DNA from: Mycobacterium colombiense
Lineage (GTDB): Bacteria > Actinomycetota > Actinomycetes > Mycobacteriales > Mycobacteriaceae
Direction: 5' to 3'
Assembly: GCF_001665835.1 (NCBI RefSeq)
Contig: NZ_LZSX01000011.1
Location: 1 to 64,000 of the forward strand
DNA length: 64,000 bases
Made by a program: the position numbers and the translations under genes. Shown here piece after piece: positions 46,189 through 55,600 of this stretch; the first letter of the stretch is position 1, and each line of letters starts with the position of its first letter. The notes beneath the pieces are model-generated. The model saw only the letters and a list, made by a program, of their open reading frames with translations. It did no database searches and was not told the DNA's origin.

Positions 46189-47669
46189 ACACCGAGCAGC
46201 TGCCGCCTGAACTGCAGCGGGTGCACATGGTCGGCATCGGGGGAGCCGGCATGTCGGGCGTCGCCCGCATCCTGCTCGACCGCGGCGGGCTGGTGTCCGG
46301 CTCGGATGCCAAGGAGTCCCGCGGCATTCACGCGCTGCGGGCCCGGGGCGCGCAGATCAACATCGGGCACGACGCGTCCTCGCTGGATCTGCTGCCCGGC
46401 GGCGCCACCGCGGTCATCACCACGCATGCCGCCATCCCGAAGACGAACCCCGAGCTCGTCGAGGCCCGGCGGCGCGGCATCCCGGTGATCCTGCGGCCCG
46501 CCGTGCTGGCCAAGCTGATGGACGGCCGCACCACGCTGATGGTCACCGGCACGCACGGCAAGACGACGACGACGTCGATGTTGATCGTCGCGCTGCAGCA
46601 TTGCGGGCGCGACCCGTCGTTCGCGGTCGGCGGCGAGATGGGCGAGGCCGGCACCAACGCGCACCACGGCAGCGGCGACTGCTTCGTCGCGGAGGCCGAC
46701 GAAAGCGACGGCTCGCTGCTGGAGTACACGCCCAACGTCGCCGTGGTCACCAACATCGAGACCGATCACCTGGACTTCTACGGCAGCGCCGACGCCTATG
46801 TCGCGGTGTTCGACGCGTTCGTGGAGCGGCTGGCTCCCGGCGGGGCGCTGGTGGTGTGTGTCGATGACCGGGGGGCCGAGGCGCTGGCACGGCGGACGGC
46901 GGAGCTGGGCATCCGGGTGCTGCGCTACGGATCCGTGGCGCCGGACGGGTCCCCGCGCGCCGGCGACGAACTGGCCGCGACGTTGTTGGCGTGGCAACAG
47001 CAGGGCACCGAGGCCGTCGCGCAGATCCGGCTGGCCCCCGAACTGGATCCGGAGCAGCACCCGCGGGTGATGCGGTTGTCGGTGCCCGGCCGGCATATGG
47101 CGCTCAACGCGATGGGCGCGCTGCTGGCGGCGATCGAGATCGGCGCCCCTATCGATGCGGTCCTGGACGGCCTGGCCGGCTTCGAGGGCGTGCGCCGCCG
47201 GTTCGAACTGGTCGGCAGCGCGGCCACGGTGCGGGTGTTCGACGACTACGCCCACCACCCCACGGAGATCGTCGCGACGCTGGCGGCGGTCCGAACCTTG
47301 CTCGAGCAGAGCGGTGACGGCCGCAGCATTGCGGTGTTCCAGCCCCATTTGTATTCGCGGACAAAGGCTTTCGCCGAGGAGTTCGGGCAGGCCCTGGACG
47401 CGGCGGACGAGGTCTTCGTTCTCGACGTCTACGGCGCCCGCGAACAACCGCTGGCCGGTGTCAGCGGGGCCAGCGTCGCCGAGCACGTCAGCGTGCCGGT
47501 GCGCTATCTCCCACACTTCGCCGCGGCCGCCGAGCAGGTGGCGGCCGCTGCCGGGCCCGGCGACGTCATCGTCACCATGGGAGCCGGCGACGTGACCCTG
47601 CTGGGGCCCGAGATCGTCACGGCGCTGCGGGTGCGCGCCAATCGCGGCGCCCCCGGGGCGTTGCGATGA
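46185..47669 (+). CDS. murC: UDP-MurNAc--L-alanine ligase MurC
   Basis: A 494-residue Mur ligase that starts the peptide stem by adding L-alanine. Motifs are [17 protein letters not shown] (14-30), the ATP loop [11 protein letters not shown] (122-132), EADESDGS and [13 protein letters not shown] 46185 overlaps the murG stop (GTGA). The order murG-murC-ftsQ is as in M. tuberculosis. A short insertion relative to the M. tuberculosis protein follows the [10 protein letters not shown] segment. Cytoplasmic. Confidence 0.96.
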   Translation: MNTEQLPPELQRVHMVGIGGAGMSGVARILLDRGGLVSGSDAKESRGIHALRARGAQINIGHDASSLDLLPGGATAVITTHAAIPKTNPELVEARRRGIPVILRPAVLAKLMDGRTTLMVTGTHGKTTTTSMLIVALQHCGRDPSFAVGGEMGEAGTNAHHGSGDCFVAEADESDGSLLEYTPNVAVVTNIETDHLDFYGSADAYVAVFDAFVERLAPGGALVVCVDDRGAEALARRTAELGIRVLRYGSVAPDGSPRAGDELAATLLAWQQQGTEAVAQIRLAPELDPEQHPRVMRLSVPGRHMALNAMGALLAAIEIGAPIDAVLDGLAGFEGVRRRFELVGSAATVRVFDDYAHHPTEIVATLAAVRTLLEQSGDGRSIAVFQPHLYSRTKAFAEEFGQALDAADEVFVLDVYGAREQPLAGVSGASVAEHVSVPVRYLPHFAAAAEQVAAAAGPGDVIVTMGAGDVTLLGPEIVTALRVRANRGAPGALR

Positions 47670-48664
47670 CGGAGCCGGGCGACCCCGTCCCGGCCGAGGC
47701 CGTCGGCGAACCGGCGGAGGGTCCGACTGCCCGCGACGCTGACGACGAGGCCGGCGACAACGCGGTCACCGAACCGCTCGCCACCGGAACGGGCGGGGTC
47801 CGGCCGGGGGCCGACGCGGGCGACGGTCAGGAGCCCGACCAGGCCGAGGTCGAGGGGCCCCGCAGGCGCGCCCGCCGGGAGCGGGCCGAGCGCCGCGCCG
47901 CGCAGGCCCGCGCCACCGCCATCGAAGAGGCCCGCCGCGAGGCGAAGCGCCGGGCCAGCGGACGGCTGGTCAACGAGCCCAAACCCGTTGCGCGGGGCGT
48001 GGTTCGGGGGCTGAAGATGCTGCTGGCGACGGTCCTGCTGGTGATCGTCGGAATCGGGCTGGCATTGATCCTCTATTTCACCCCGGCGATGTCGGCCCGC
48101 AATATTGTCGTCGTCGGCACCGGGGTGGTGACCCGGGAAGAGGTCCTGGACGCGGCCCGGGTACGGGTCGGAACGCCGCTGCTGCAGATCAACACCAACC
48201 AGGTCGCCGACCGGGTGGCGGCGATCCGGCGAGTGGCCAGCGCGCGGGTGCAGCGCCAGTATCCGTCGGCGCTGCGGATCACCATCGTCGAGCGAATCCC
48301 GGTGGCGGTCAAGGACTTTCCCGACGGTCCGCATCTTTTCGACCGCGACGGCGTGGACTTCGCGACCGGGCCGCCGCCGCCGGCGCTGCCGTACCTCGAC
48401 GTGGCCGACCCCGGACCGAACGACCCGGCGACCAAGGCCGCCCTGCAGGTGCTGACCGCGCTGCGTCCCGAGGTCGAGGGCCAGGTCGGCCGCATCGCCG
48501 CCCCCTCGGTGGCCTCGATCACGCTGACGCTCGGCGACGGCCGGGTGGTGATCTGGGGGACCACCGACCGCACCGACGAGAAGGCCGAGAAGCTGGCCGC
48601 GCTGCTGACCCAGCCCGGCAAGACCTACGACGTCTCCAGCCCGGACCTGCCGACGGTCAAGTAG
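47666..48664 (+). CDS. ftsQ: division protein FtsQ
   Basis: A 332-residue bitopic protein. It has a long acidic-then-basic cytoplasmic tail (1-112; Glu/Asp/Pro-rich, then Arg/Ala/Glu-rich), a membrane helix (about 114-136) and an extracytoplasmic POTRA domain starting at [18 protein letters not shown] (~140). An FtsQ beta domain follows. It links early and late divisome proteins. ATG 47666 overlaps the murC stop (ATGA). The cytoplasmic tail is low-complexity and probably disordered. The stop is followed by a 269-bp gap with the ftsZ promoters, so this ends the long coupled run. Confidence 0.95.
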   Translation: MTEPGDPVPAEAVGEPAEGPTARDADDEAGDNAVTEPLATGTGGVRPGADAGDGQEPDQAEVEGPRRRARRERAERRAAQARATAIEEARREAKRRASGRLVNEPKPVARGVVRGLKMLLATVLLVIVGIGLALILYFTPAMSARNIVVVGTGVVTREEVLDAARVRVGTPLLQINTNQVADRVAAIRRVASARVQRQYPSALRITIVERIPVAVKDFPDGPHLFDRDGVDFATGPPPPALPYLDVADPGPNDPATKAALQVLTALRPEVEGQVGRIAAPSVASITLTLGDGRVVIWGTTDRTDEKAEKLAALLTQPGKTYDVSSPDLPTVK

Positions 48665-48933
48665 CGATCTTCATCACGTCGCGCCGCGCGATGCGCCGTG
48701 AACAGCGCGCACGCCGCCTGACGCGGGAAAATTGCCGCAAAATTTGCGGGACGCGTGTCGGCGCGCCTGCGGGGTTCGGGCGCGCCATACCCATACCGTT
48801 CTGGTTGCGCGGAACTACTTGACATAACTCTAACTCTATGGTTGAGGTTGAGGGTTTGCCAGGGAGGCCCGCGAACGTCCGGAGGAGCCCACCACCGGGA
48901 GAGCTGAGCCAAGCCCATCAGGGAGGAAGACGA
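48665..48933 (+). promoter_or_regulatory. ftsZ upstream regulatory region
   Basis: A gene-free 269-bp region. TTGACA at 48819-48824 is a perfect -35-like hexamer. It is followed by the repeated AACTCTAACTCTATGG and then GGTTGAGGTTGAGGG, which together make an imperfect inverted repeat around 48826-48854. A purine-rich GGGAGGAAG at 48921-48929 is the ftsZ ribosome binding site. ftsZ of mycobacteria is known to be transcribed from several promoters in the ftsQ-ftsZ region. Exact start sites cannot be set from sequence alone. Confidence 0.55.
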
Positions 48934-50097
48934 ATGATGACCCCCCCGCATAACTACCTGGCCGTCATCAAGGTCGTGGGTATCGGTGGCGGCGGCGTCA
49001 ACGCCGTCAACCGGATGATCGAACAAGGCCTCAAAGGCGTGGAGTTCATCGCGATCAACACCGACGCGCAGGCGCTGTTGATGAGTGATGCCGACGTCAA
49101 ACTCGACGTCGGGCGCGATTCCACGCGTGGCCTGGGAGCCGGGGCGGACCCGGAGGTCGGCCGCAAGGCCGCCGAGGACGCCAAGGACGAGATCGAGGAG
49201 CTGCTCCGCGGCGCGGACATGGTGTTCGTCACCGCCGGTGAGGGTGGCGGGACCGGCACCGGCGGCGCGCCCGTCGTCGCCAGCATCGCACGCAAGCTGG
49301 GGGCGCTGACCGTCGGCGTGGTCACCCGGCCGTTCTCGTTCGAGGGCAAGCGGCGCGGCAACCAGGCCGAGACCGGCATCTCATCGCTGCGCGAGAGCTG
49401 CGACACCCTGATCGTGATCCCCAATGACCGGCTGCTGCAGATGGGCGACGCCGCGGTATCGCTGATGGACGCCTTCCGCAGCGCCGACGAGGTGCTGCTC
49501 AATGGTGTGCAGGGCATCACCGACCTGATCACCACCCCCGGCCTGATCAACGTGGACTTCGCCGACGTCAAGGGCATCATGTCCGGCGCGGGCACGGCCC
49601 TGATGGGTATCGGTTCGGCCCGCGGCGAGGGCCGCTCACTCAAGGCCGCCGAGATCGCCATCAACTCGCCGCTGCTGGAAGCCTCGATGGAGGGCGCGCA
49701 CGGCGTGCTGATGTCGATCGCCGGCGGCAGCGACCTGGGCCTGTTCGAGATCAACGAGGCGGCCTCGCTGGTGCAGGACGCCGCCCACCAGGACGCCAAC
49801 ATCATCTTCGGCACCGTGATCGACGACTCGCTTGGCGACGAGGTGCGTGTCACCGTCATCGCCGCGGGCTTCGACGCAGCGGGCGCCGGCCGCAAACCCG
49901 TTGTCGGCGGAAGTGCCGATAAGGAGGAGAAGACCGGCGGTGCACACCGGATCGAGTCGGCGAAGGCGGGCAAGCTCACCTCGACGTTGTTCGAACCGGT
50001 CGACGCGGTGAGCGTGCCGGTTCACACCAACGGCTCGACCTTGAATATTGGCGGCGATGACGATGACGTCGACGTGCCGCCGTTTATGCGCCGCTGA
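48934..50097 (+). CDS. ftsZ: cell division GTPase FtsZ
   Basis: A 387-residue tubulin homologue that forms the Z-ring. Visible are the GTP-binding [13 protein letters not shown] (17-29), the signature GGGTGTG (104-110), the T7 loop [13 protein letters not shown] and the conserved C-terminal peptide [13 protein letters not shown] that binds SepF and other partners. The linker contains a short insertion [12 protein letters not shown] relative to M. tuberculosis FtsZ (379 residues). ATG 48934 is seven bases behind GGAGG; ATG 48937 gives the M. tuberculosis N-terminus. It is followed four bases later by the yfiH start. Confidence 0.97.
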   Translation: MMTPPHNYLAVIKVVGIGGGGVNAVNRMIEQGLKGVEFIAINTDAQALLMSDADVKLDVGRDSTRGLGAGADPEVGRKAAEDAKDEIEELLRGADMVFVTAGEGGGTGTGGAPVVASIARKLGALTVGVVTRPFSFEGKRRGNQAETGISSLRESCDTLIVIPNDRLLQMGDAAVSLMDAFRSADEVLLNGVQGITDLITTPGLINVDFADVKGIMSGAGTALMGIGSARGEGRSLKAAEIAINSPLLEASMEGAHGVLMSIAGGSDLGLFEINEAASLVQDAAHQDANIIFGTVIDDSLGDEVRVTVIAAGFDAAGAGRKPVVGGSADKEEKTGGAHRIESAKAGKLTSTLFEPVDAVSVPVHTNGSTLNIGGDDDDVDVPPFMRR

Positions 50098-50101
50098 GAA
50101 C

Positions 50102-50884
50102 ATGCCCGTGACCCTGGATCCCCGACCGCGACCGTCGGGGCCGCCTCGCCGACAGGGGAATCCGGATACTGGTCACGTGAGCGTTCGCATCCGGCGGGTG
50201 ACCACCACCCGCGCCGGTGGTGTCTCGAAGCCGCCGTTCGACACCTTCAACCTGGGTGACCACGTCGGCGACGACCCGGCGGCGGTCGCCGAGAACCGGG
50301 CCCGGCTGGCCGCCACCATCGGCCTGCGCGCCGGCCGCGTGGTGTGGATGAACCAGGTGCACGGTGTCCGGGTCGAGGTGGTCGACGGGGCACGCGACAC
50401 CGCGCTCGACGAAACCGACGCGCTGGTGACCCGTACCGCGCGTCTCGCCCTGGCGGTGGTCACCGCCGACTGCGTCCCCGTGCTGATGGCCGATGCGCGC
50501 GCCGGCGTGGCCGCGGCGGTGCACGCCGGCCGGGTCGGCGCCCAGCGCGGGGTGGTGACCCGCACGGTGGAGAAGATGCTGGAGCTCGGCGCGCGGGCCG
50601 AAGACATTTCGGTGTTGTTGGGCCCGGCGGTCAGCGGCCGCAATTACGAAGTGCCCGCGGCCATGGCCGACGAGGTCGAGGCGGCGCTGCCGGGCAGCCG
50701 GACCACCACCGCCGCGGGAACTCCCGGACTCGACCTTCGGGCTGGAATCGCCTGTCAGCTAACGGATTTGGGCGTGAAGGCAATCGACATCGATCCGCGA
50801 TGCACGGTGGACGACGCGGCGCTGTTCAGTCATCGTCGGGATGCGCCGACCGGCCGGCTGGCCTCACTGGTCTGGATGGAGTGA
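50102..50884 (+). CDS. YfiH/LACC1-like protein (PF02578, Rv2149c homologue)
   Basis: A 260-residue member of the multicopper polyphenol oxidase-like (laccase domain, DUF152) family. The zinc/active-site triad is conserved: H87 in NQVHG, C124 in TADCVPV and H141 in VHAGR. Bacterial YfiH proteins and human LACC1 have purine nucleoside phosphorylase/adenosine deaminase activity, and some have a role in peptidoglycan precursor fidelity. ATG 50102 follows the ftsZ stop by four bases; GTG 50177 would remove a non-conserved 25-residue lead. Coupled by GTGA to the next gene region. Confidence 0.9.
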   Translation: MPVTLDPRPRPSGPPRRQGNPDTGHVSVRIRRVTTTRAGGVSKPPFDTFNLGDHVGDDPAAVAENRARLAATIGLRAGRVVWMNQVHGVRVEVVDGARDTALDETDALVTRTARLALAVVTADCVPVLMADARAGVAAAVHAGRVGAQRGVVTRTVEKMLELGARAEDISVLLGPAVSGRNYEVPAAMADEVEAALPGSRTTTAAGTPGLDLRAGIACQLTDLGVKAIDIDPRCTVDDAALFSHRRDAPTGRLASLVWME

Positions 50885-50889
50885 CCGCG

Positions 50890-51666
50890 ATGGCGGTAGA
50901 GATGCCTGCCGGGGGAGACCGCGAATCGGAATTGACGCACGCATTGGCGTCGGTGCGCTCGCGCCTTGCGGCGGCGGCGGAAGCGGCGGGGCGCAATGTC
51001 GGCGAAATCGAAGTTCTGCCGATTACCAAATACTTCCCAGCAACCGATGTTGTGACTTTGTCCCGATTGGGTTGTCGCGTCATCGGCGAATCGCGGGATC
51101 AGGAAGCGACGGCGAAAGTGGCCGAAGTCACCCGATTGCTGGCGGCGTCCGGGCGCGCGGATGTGGGAAATCCGCGCTGGCACATGGTGGGTCATATTCA
51201 GCGGAATAAGGCCCGATCGGTGGCGCGCTGGGCGCACACCGCGCACTCGGTCGACAGCGCGCACCTGGTGTCCGCGCTCGACAAGGGTGTGGCGGCGGCG
51301 CTGAACGACGGTCGGCGCACCGCCCCGATGCGGATCTACGTTCAGGTCAGCCTCGACGGCGACGAGTCGCGCGGCGGCGTCGACGTATCCCGGCCGGGTG
51401 CCGTCGACCAGGTGTGCGACCAGGTCGAGGACTCCAAGAACCTGGACCTGGTCGGGCTGATGGGGATTCCGCCACTGGACTCGGACCCAGATGAGGCCTT
51501 TGACCGGCTCCGATCCGAGCATCGCCGGATTCTCGAGTCGCATCGCAACGCCGTCGGGCTGTCCGCCGGCATGTCCAACGACTTCGAAATTGCCGTCAAA
51601 CACGGTTCGACATGTGTGCGTGTCGGTACCGCGTTAATGGGGCCGCGGCGGTTACCGTCACCGTAA
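50890..51666 (+). CDS. PLP homeostasis protein YggS (PLPBP family, Rv2148c homologue)
   Basis: A 258-residue PLP-binding barrel protein of the YggS/PROSC family, which maintains vitamin B6 and amino-acid balance and has no known catalytic reaction. The PLP lysine is K47 in VLPITKYFP. Further signatures are HMVGHIQRNKA, HSVDS, GLMGIPP and the C-terminal MSNDFEIAVKHGST with VRVGTALMG. ATG 50890 gives the same length as in M. tuberculosis; GTG 50881 overlaps the yfiH stop and is an alternative. Conserved neighbour of ftsZ/sepF in Gram-positive bacteria. Confidence 0.95.
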   Translation: MAVEMPAGGDRESELTHALASVRSRLAAAAEAAGRNVGEIEVLPITKYFPATDVVTLSRLGCRVIGESRDQEATAKVAEVTRLLAASGRADVGNPRWHMVGHIQRNKARSVARWAHTAHSVDSAHLVSALDKGVAAALNDGRRTAPMRIYVQVSLDGDESRGGVDVSRPGAVDQVCDQVEDSKNLDLVGLMGIPPLDSDPDEAFDRLRSEHRRILESHRNAVGLSAGMSNDFEIAVKHGSTCVRVGTALMGPRRLPSP

Positions 51667-51732
51667 GTAGTCACTGCAGTAACAGCTTTATCACTAACAC
51701 CAGTACTCCCAGGGGCTAGAAGGGTCAACGCA

Positions 51733-52380
51733 ATGAGCACACTGCACAAAGTCAAGGCCTATTTCGGTATGGCCCCAATGGACGACTACGAGGACGAGTA
51801 TTACGACGACCACGCCCCGTCCCGTGGTTTTCCGCCGCGCCCGCGATTTGACGACGCATACGGTCGCTACGAGCAAGACGACTACGACGACCCGCGCCGC
51901 GAGCCCGCCGACTACCCGCCGCCGGCCGGCTACCGCGGCGGCTACGGCGACGAGCCCCGCTACGGCGCCGTCCACCCCCGCGAGTTCGACCGCGGCGAGC
52001 GTGGCGGCCCGCGTTTCGGCTCGTGGTTGCGCAACTCCACCCGCGGAGCGCTGGCGATGGACCCACGCCGGATGGCGATGATGTTCGAAGAGGGCCACCC
52101 GCTGTCGAAGATCACCACGCTGCGGCCCAAGGACTACAGCGAGGCCCGCACCATCGGCGAGCGCTTCCGCGACGGCACCCCGGTGATCATGGACCTGGTG
52201 TCGATGGACAACGCCGACGCCAAGCGGCTCGTCGACTTCGCGGCCGGCCTGGCCTTCGCGCTGCGCGGCTCCTTCGACAAGGTCGCGACCAAGGTTTTCC
52301 TGTTGTCGCCCGCCGACGTGGACGTGTCCCCGGAGGAGCGCCGCCGGATCGCCGAAACCGGTTTCTACGCTTACCAATAG
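51733..52380 (+). CDS. sepF: FtsZ-anchoring division protein SepF
   Basis: A 215-residue protein. The N-terminal membrane-targeting amphipathic helix is [13 protein letters not shown], followed by a long disordered acidic Tyr/Asp/Arg/Pro-rich linker (~17-108) and the SepF domain (~122-205) with [21 protein letters not shown] and the PVIMDLVSM core. SepF anchors FtsZ to the membrane and is essential in mycobacteria, which lack FtsA. The 66-bp gap after yggS contains GGGGCTAGAAGGG as the ribosome binding site. A strong hairpin follows the stop. Confidence 0.95.
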   Translation: MSTLHKVKAYFGMAPMDDYEDEYYDDHAPSRGFPPRPRFDDAYGRYEQDDYDDPRREPADYPPPAGYRGGYGDEPRYGAVHPREFDRGERGGPRFGSWLRNSTRGALAMDPRRMAMMFEEGHPLSKITTLRPKDYSEARTIGERFRDGTPVIMDLVSMDNADAKRLVDFAAGLAFALRGSFDKVATKVFLLSPADVDVSPEERRRIAETGFYAYQ

Positions 52381-52388
52381 GCGCACCC

Positions 52389-52412
52389 GCCGCCCGCTTC
52401 CCGGCGGGCGGC
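52389..52412 (+). terminator. GC-rich hairpin after sepF
   Basis: GCCGCCCGC (52389-52397) pairs perfectly with GCGGGCGGC (52404-52412) across a six-base loop, starting nine bases after the sepF stop. There is no T-tract, as is common for mycobacterial hairpin terminators. A 12-bp tandem repeat (TCGGATCGTCGx) directly follows at 52413-52436. Confidence 0.6.
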
Positions 52413-52559
52413 TCGGATCGTCGCTCGGATCGTCGATGGGTCCCGGGGCGACGTGAGACCAGGCCTCTTACCCGGAGTCGGTACGCTGGCAGGCGCCGCG
52501 ATTGGTCCGCGGCGCTTGGCATCGCTTGACTTCTCACGGGTAAGGTCGGGGCACTTCAG

Positions 52560-52850
52560 TTGGTGTTGTTCTTTCAGATCCTTGGGTTTGCGCTATTCAT
52601 TTTCTGGCTGCTGCTCATCGCTCGGGTCGTCGTCGAGTTCATCCGCTCGTTCAGCCGGGACTGGCATCCCACCGGCATCACCGTGGTGGTGCTGGAGATC
52701 ATCCTGTCGATCACCGATCCGCCGGTGAAACTGCTCCGCAGGCTGATCCCGCAACTCACCATCGGGGCGGTCCGCTTCGACCTGTCGATCATGGTGCTCT
52801 TGCTCGTCGCGTTCATCGGCATGCAGCTGGCATTCGGCGCCGCGGCTTAG
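52560..52850 (+). CDS. YggT family membrane protein (Rv2146c homologue)
   Basis: A 96-residue protein with two membrane helices (about 2-22 and 74-94) and the YggT signature WHPTGITVVVLEIILSITDPPVKLLRRLIPQ (location ~35-65; core TDPPVKLLRR). The family is conserved beside sepF and wag31 and is thought to take part in cell shape or division, but no biochemical function is established. TTG 52560 gives the M. tuberculosis length and N-terminus; GTG 52563 is one codon later. The upstream 179 bases contain the sepF hairpin and no gene. Confidence 0.9.
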   Translation: MVLFFQILGFALFIFWLLLIARVVVEFIRSFSRDWHPTGITVVVLEIILSITDPPVKLLRRLIPQLTIGAVRFDLSIMVLLLVAFIGMQLAFGAAA

Positions 52851-52916
52851 CCTCCGTGGCCCGCGCGCGGCCGGTCGGCGTGGACCCATTCCGGCCCGGA
52901 GACGGTTCGGCCACGC

Positions 52917-53020
52917 TTTAGCGTCGGTTTGGTTCCCCCGATTTGAAATTTCTAAGGTTTCGGATTTTATTGGGCTCACTGTTTGAAATTGGCTCTTATT
53001 TATTGGGCTAATCAGCAACG
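52917..53020 (+). promoter_or_regulatory. AT-rich wag31 upstream region with direct repeats
   Basis: A ~100-bp AT-rich block stands out in otherwise GC-rich DNA. TTTGAAATT occurs at 52942-52950 and again at 52982-52990. TTTATTGGGCT occurs at 52966-52976 and again at 52999-53009. The repeats look like a diverged tandem duplication upstream of wag31. This block probably carries the wag31 promoter; a regulator cannot be named. Confidence 0.6.
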
Positions 53021-53120
53021 GTCGCGCCTGGTGTGACAGGATGGACGGCAGTTGCACTACGGCTACCACTGCGTTCTACACTTTCCAGAACGTTCGACAG
53101 GAACTTGAGGGGACGAAACA

Positions 53121-53930
53121 ATGCCGCTTACACCAGCCGACGTCCACAATGTGGCGTTCAGTAAGCCACCGATCGGCAAGCGGGGCTACAACGAAGACGA
53201 GGTGGATGCCTTCCTCGATCTGGTGGAAGCCGAGCTGACCCGGCTCATCGAAGAGAACAGCGATCTGCGCCAGCGGATCGAAGAGCTCGACCACGAGCTG
53301 GCCTCCGGTGGTGGTTCGGTCACTCCGGCCGCCGCCGCGGCGCCCACCCAGGCCATTCCTGTGCGCGAGCCCGTCCCCGAACCGGAACCGGTCAAGCCGG
53401 CGCCGGCCGCAGCCCCGGCCGCGGCGGTCAACAACGAGGAACAGGCCATGAAGGCCGCTCGGGTGCTGACGCTGGCGCAGGACACCGCCGACCGCCTGAC
53501 CACCACGGCCAAGACCGAGTCGGAAAAGATGCTGGCCGACGCCCGCGCCAACGCCGACCAGATCCTCAGCGAGGCCCGCAGCACCGCCGAGACCACCGTC
53601 ACCGAGGCCCGGCAGCGCGCCGACGCCATGCTCGCGGACGCGCAGACCCGCTCCGAGACCCAGTTGCGGCAGGCCCAGGAGAAGGCCGACGCCCTGCAGG
53701 CCGACGCCGAACGCAAGCACTCCGAGATCATGGGCACCATCAACCAGCAGCGCACCGTTCTGGAGGGCCGCCTCGAGCAGCTCCGCACGTTCGAGCGCGA
53801 ATACCGCACCCGGCTCAAGACCTACCTGGAGTCTCAGCTGGAGGAACTCGGGCAGCGCGGATCCGCGGCGCCCGTGGACTCCAGCGCGGATGCCGGCAGC
53901 TTCGACCAGTTCAACCGGGGCAACAACTAG
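53121..53930 (+). CDS. wag31: polar growth protein Wag31 (DivIVA)
   Basis: A 269-residue coiled-coil scaffold protein of the cell poles, essential for apical growth in mycobacteria. The N-terminal DivIVA domain ([33 protein letters not shown], location 1-33) senses membrane curvature. A Pro/Ala-rich linker (~62-105) follows, then a long coiled coil (~108-250) of Ala/Glu/Arg heptads. T76 in PTQAIP aligns with T73 of M. tuberculosis Wag31, the PknA/PknB phosphorylation site. ATG 53121 is preceded by TTGAGGGG. Monocistronic behind an AT-rich leader. Confidence 0.97.
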   Translation: MPLTPADVHNVAFSKPPIGKRGYNEDEVDAFLDLVEAELTRLIEENSDLRQRIEELDHELASGGGSVTPAAAAAPTQAIPVREPVPEPEPVKPAPAAAPAAAVNNEEQAMKAARVLTLAQDTADRLTTTAKTESEKMLADARANADQILSEARSTAETTVTEARQRADAMLADAQTRSETQLRQAQEKADALQADAERKHSEIMGTINQQRTVLEGRLEQLRTFEREYRTRLKTYLESQLEELGQRGSAAPVDSSADAGSFDQFNRGNN

Positions 53931-54021
53931 CCTTTCGGACGTGCCGGTCACTCGCCGAGCTTCGGGGTTGGCACACTAGGACTTGAAACCGCGGTCCCGC
54001 TCGTCGCTTGGAGGCTGACTG

Positions 54022-54357
54022 ATGCTCATCATTGCGCTGGTATTGGCCCTGATCGGGCTCGTCGCGTTGGTGTTTGCGGTCGTCACGAGCAACGAGTTGG
54101 TGGCCTGGGTCTGCATCGCCGCCAGCGTGGTGGGCGTGGTGCTGTTGATCCTGGACGCGCTGCGCGAACGCCAGCGGCGTGACCTGGGCGGCGACGAAGC
54201 CCAAGGCGTCGACGAGGCCCAGGCCGACGAGGGCGACTACGTCGACTACCCCGAGGAAGTCCCCGGTGAGGGCGAACCCGCGACGACGGGGGAGACCACG
54301 CCGACCGAGGAGTCCCAGGTCGTGGCCGAGGGCCGCGGCGACGAACCCGCCAAGTAA
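54022..54357 (+). CDS. small membrane protein (Rv2144c homologue)
   Basis: A 111-residue protein. Two closely spaced membrane helices (about 2-22 and 26-46) lead to a short basic stretch (RERQRR), followed by a highly acidic, Thr/Glu/Gly-rich cytoplasmic tail from residue 56. ATG 54022 has GGAGG ten bases upstream. It is conserved downstream of wag31 in mycobacteria; function unknown. The acidic tail is low-complexity and poorly conserved in length. Confidence 0.85.
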   Translation: MLIIALVLALIGLVALVFAVVTSNELVAWVCIAASVVGVVLLILDALRERQRRDLGGDEAQGVDEAQADEGDYVDYPEEVPGEGEPATTGETTPTEESQVVAEGRGDEPAK

Positions 54358-54379
54358 CACCCCTCGCGCCGTTGGGCCC

Positions 54380-55057
54380 TCAGCCGGTCGGCGTGGTGAG
54401 CAGTTCGCGGACCTCGTCGTCACTGATCTGGTGGAAGTCGTCGTAGACCTGCCCGACAGCTTCGAATCCGGGCGGCATGGTCGCGCACACCACGTCGTCG
54501 GCCTCCTGCGCCAGCTCGCGGCAGGTCGACTCCGGCCCCACCGGAACGGCGACCACGATCGATTTCGGCCCGGCGGCCCGGATGGCACGCACGGCGGCGA
54601 GCATGCTTGCGCCCGTTGCGATTCCGTCGTCGGCCAGGATGACGATCCGGTCGCGCAGGTCGGCGATCGGGCGACCGCCCCGGTAGGCGTGCTCGCGCCG
54701 GAGCAACTCGGCCGTCTCGCTGTCGATCACCTCGCGCACCTGCTCGTCGGTGACGCGCAGGCTGGCCACCACGTCCTCGTTCATCACCACGCCACCGCCG
54801 CTGGCCAGCGCGCCCATCGCCAACTCGGACCACTGCGGTACCCCGAGCTTGCGCACCAGGAAGACGTCGAGCGGCGCCCTCAGGGCGGCGGCGATCTCCC
54901 AGGCCACCGGCACACCGCCGCGTGCCAGCCCGAATACCAGCACATCGTCGCGGCCGCGATAGGCCGCCAGTTGCTGCGCCAGCGCGCGTCCGGCCTCGCG
55001 CCGGTCGACGAACGTCTTCGGTGAGGTCCTCCGGACAAAGCCACTCGATGGGTTCAT
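54380..55057 (-). CDS. phosphoribosyltransferase-domain protein (Rv2143-like)
   Basis: A 225-residue type I phosphoribosyltransferase-fold protein. The PRPP-binding loop is [14 protein letters not shown] (about 139-152), with the early [14 protein letters not shown] (about 42-55). Such single-domain proteins are common in actinobacteria, often in stress regulons, and have no assigned acceptor base. M. tuberculosis Rv2143 is longer (352 residues); this version is the PRT domain alone. Convergent with the Rv2144c-like gene, and divergent from the small membrane protein that follows. Confidence 0.85.
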   Translation of the reverse strand: MNPSSGFVRRTSPKTFVDRREAGRALAQQLAAYRGRDDVLVFGLARGGVPVAWEIAAALRAPLDVFLVRKLGVPQWSELAMGALASGGGVVMNEDVVASLRVTDEQVREVIDSETAELLRREHAYRGGRPIADLRDRIVILADDGIATGASMLAAVRAIRAAGPKSIVVAVPVGPESTCRELAQEADDVVCATMPPGFEAVGQVYDDFHQISDDEVRELLTTPTG

Positions 55058-55169
55058 TCGTTAACGCTCCCGGCTGATGGACTTCTCTCCAGGCTACGTG
55101 CGTCAGGCCGAGTGCGGTGGCAAAGTTCGGGTTGGCTGCAGTGTCAGCACGACCGAGAGGATCTGCGAG

Positions 55170-55376
55170 ATGAGACGGCGTTACGGCACCTACACGGCCT
55201 ACAGCATCGCCTGCGCGATCGTCTGGGCGGTCATTCTGGCGGTGGTTTCCACGACGGGCGACGCCGCCTCCCGGCATACGTTCCTGCTGGTGTGCGGGGG
55301 GTGGGCGATCGGGTGGCTGTCGGCGACGATCGCCAGGGGCGTCTACCCGCCACCGAAGCGGCATATCCGGCAATAG
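55170..55376 (+). CDS. small two-helix membrane protein
   Basis: A 68-residue protein with a basic N-terminus (MRRRYGTY) and two hydrophobic helices (about 9-27 and 37-57). A short basic C-terminus ends PPPKRHIRQ. GAGAGGA lies nine bases before ATG 55170, which supports translation. I do not recognise a family. It sits between a PRT gene and a tRNA gene on the other strand. Confidence 0.6.
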   Translation: MRRRYGTYTAYSIACAIVWAVILAVVSTTGDAASRHTFLLVCGGWAIGWLSATIARGVYPPPKRHIRQ

Positions 55377-55383
55377 ATACGGG

Positions 55384-55469
55384 TGTCCGAGGGGGGACTT
55401 GAACCCCCACGCCCATTAGTAGGGCACTAGCACCTCAAGCTAGCGCGTCTGCCATTCCGCCACTCGGAC
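55384..55469 (-). tRNA. tRNA-Leu (anticodon GAG)
   Basis: On the minus strand the acceptor stem GTCCGAG pairs with CTCGGAC, followed by discriminator A. The D-arm region is GGCGGAATGGCAGACGC. The anticodon stem CTAGC/GCTAG encloses the loop TTGAGGT (anticodon GAG). There is a long class II variable arm (GTGCCCTACTAATGGGC) and a T-arm with GGTTCAAGTCC. CCA is not encoded. The gene lies between a small membrane protein and the M20 peptidase, both on the plus strand. Confidence 0.96.
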
Positions 55470-55600
55470 AAGGCCAAACCAGCATGGGTTGGCAGCTAAG
55501 GCTATCGGATTGCGCGCCGCGAACCCAATCCAGCTCCCTCCGGACGTCTCGATGATCGGCATCGAGCCGTCCAGCCGCGGCAATGGTAGGAAAGGTGGTT

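Noticed and set aside
44242..47669. Very long plus-strand frames reaching murG (from 44242) and murC (from 45267)
   Set aside because: The N-terminal parts are out-of-phase readings of ftsW and murG. The GTGA-overlap starts at 44953 and 46185 give normal MurG and MurC.
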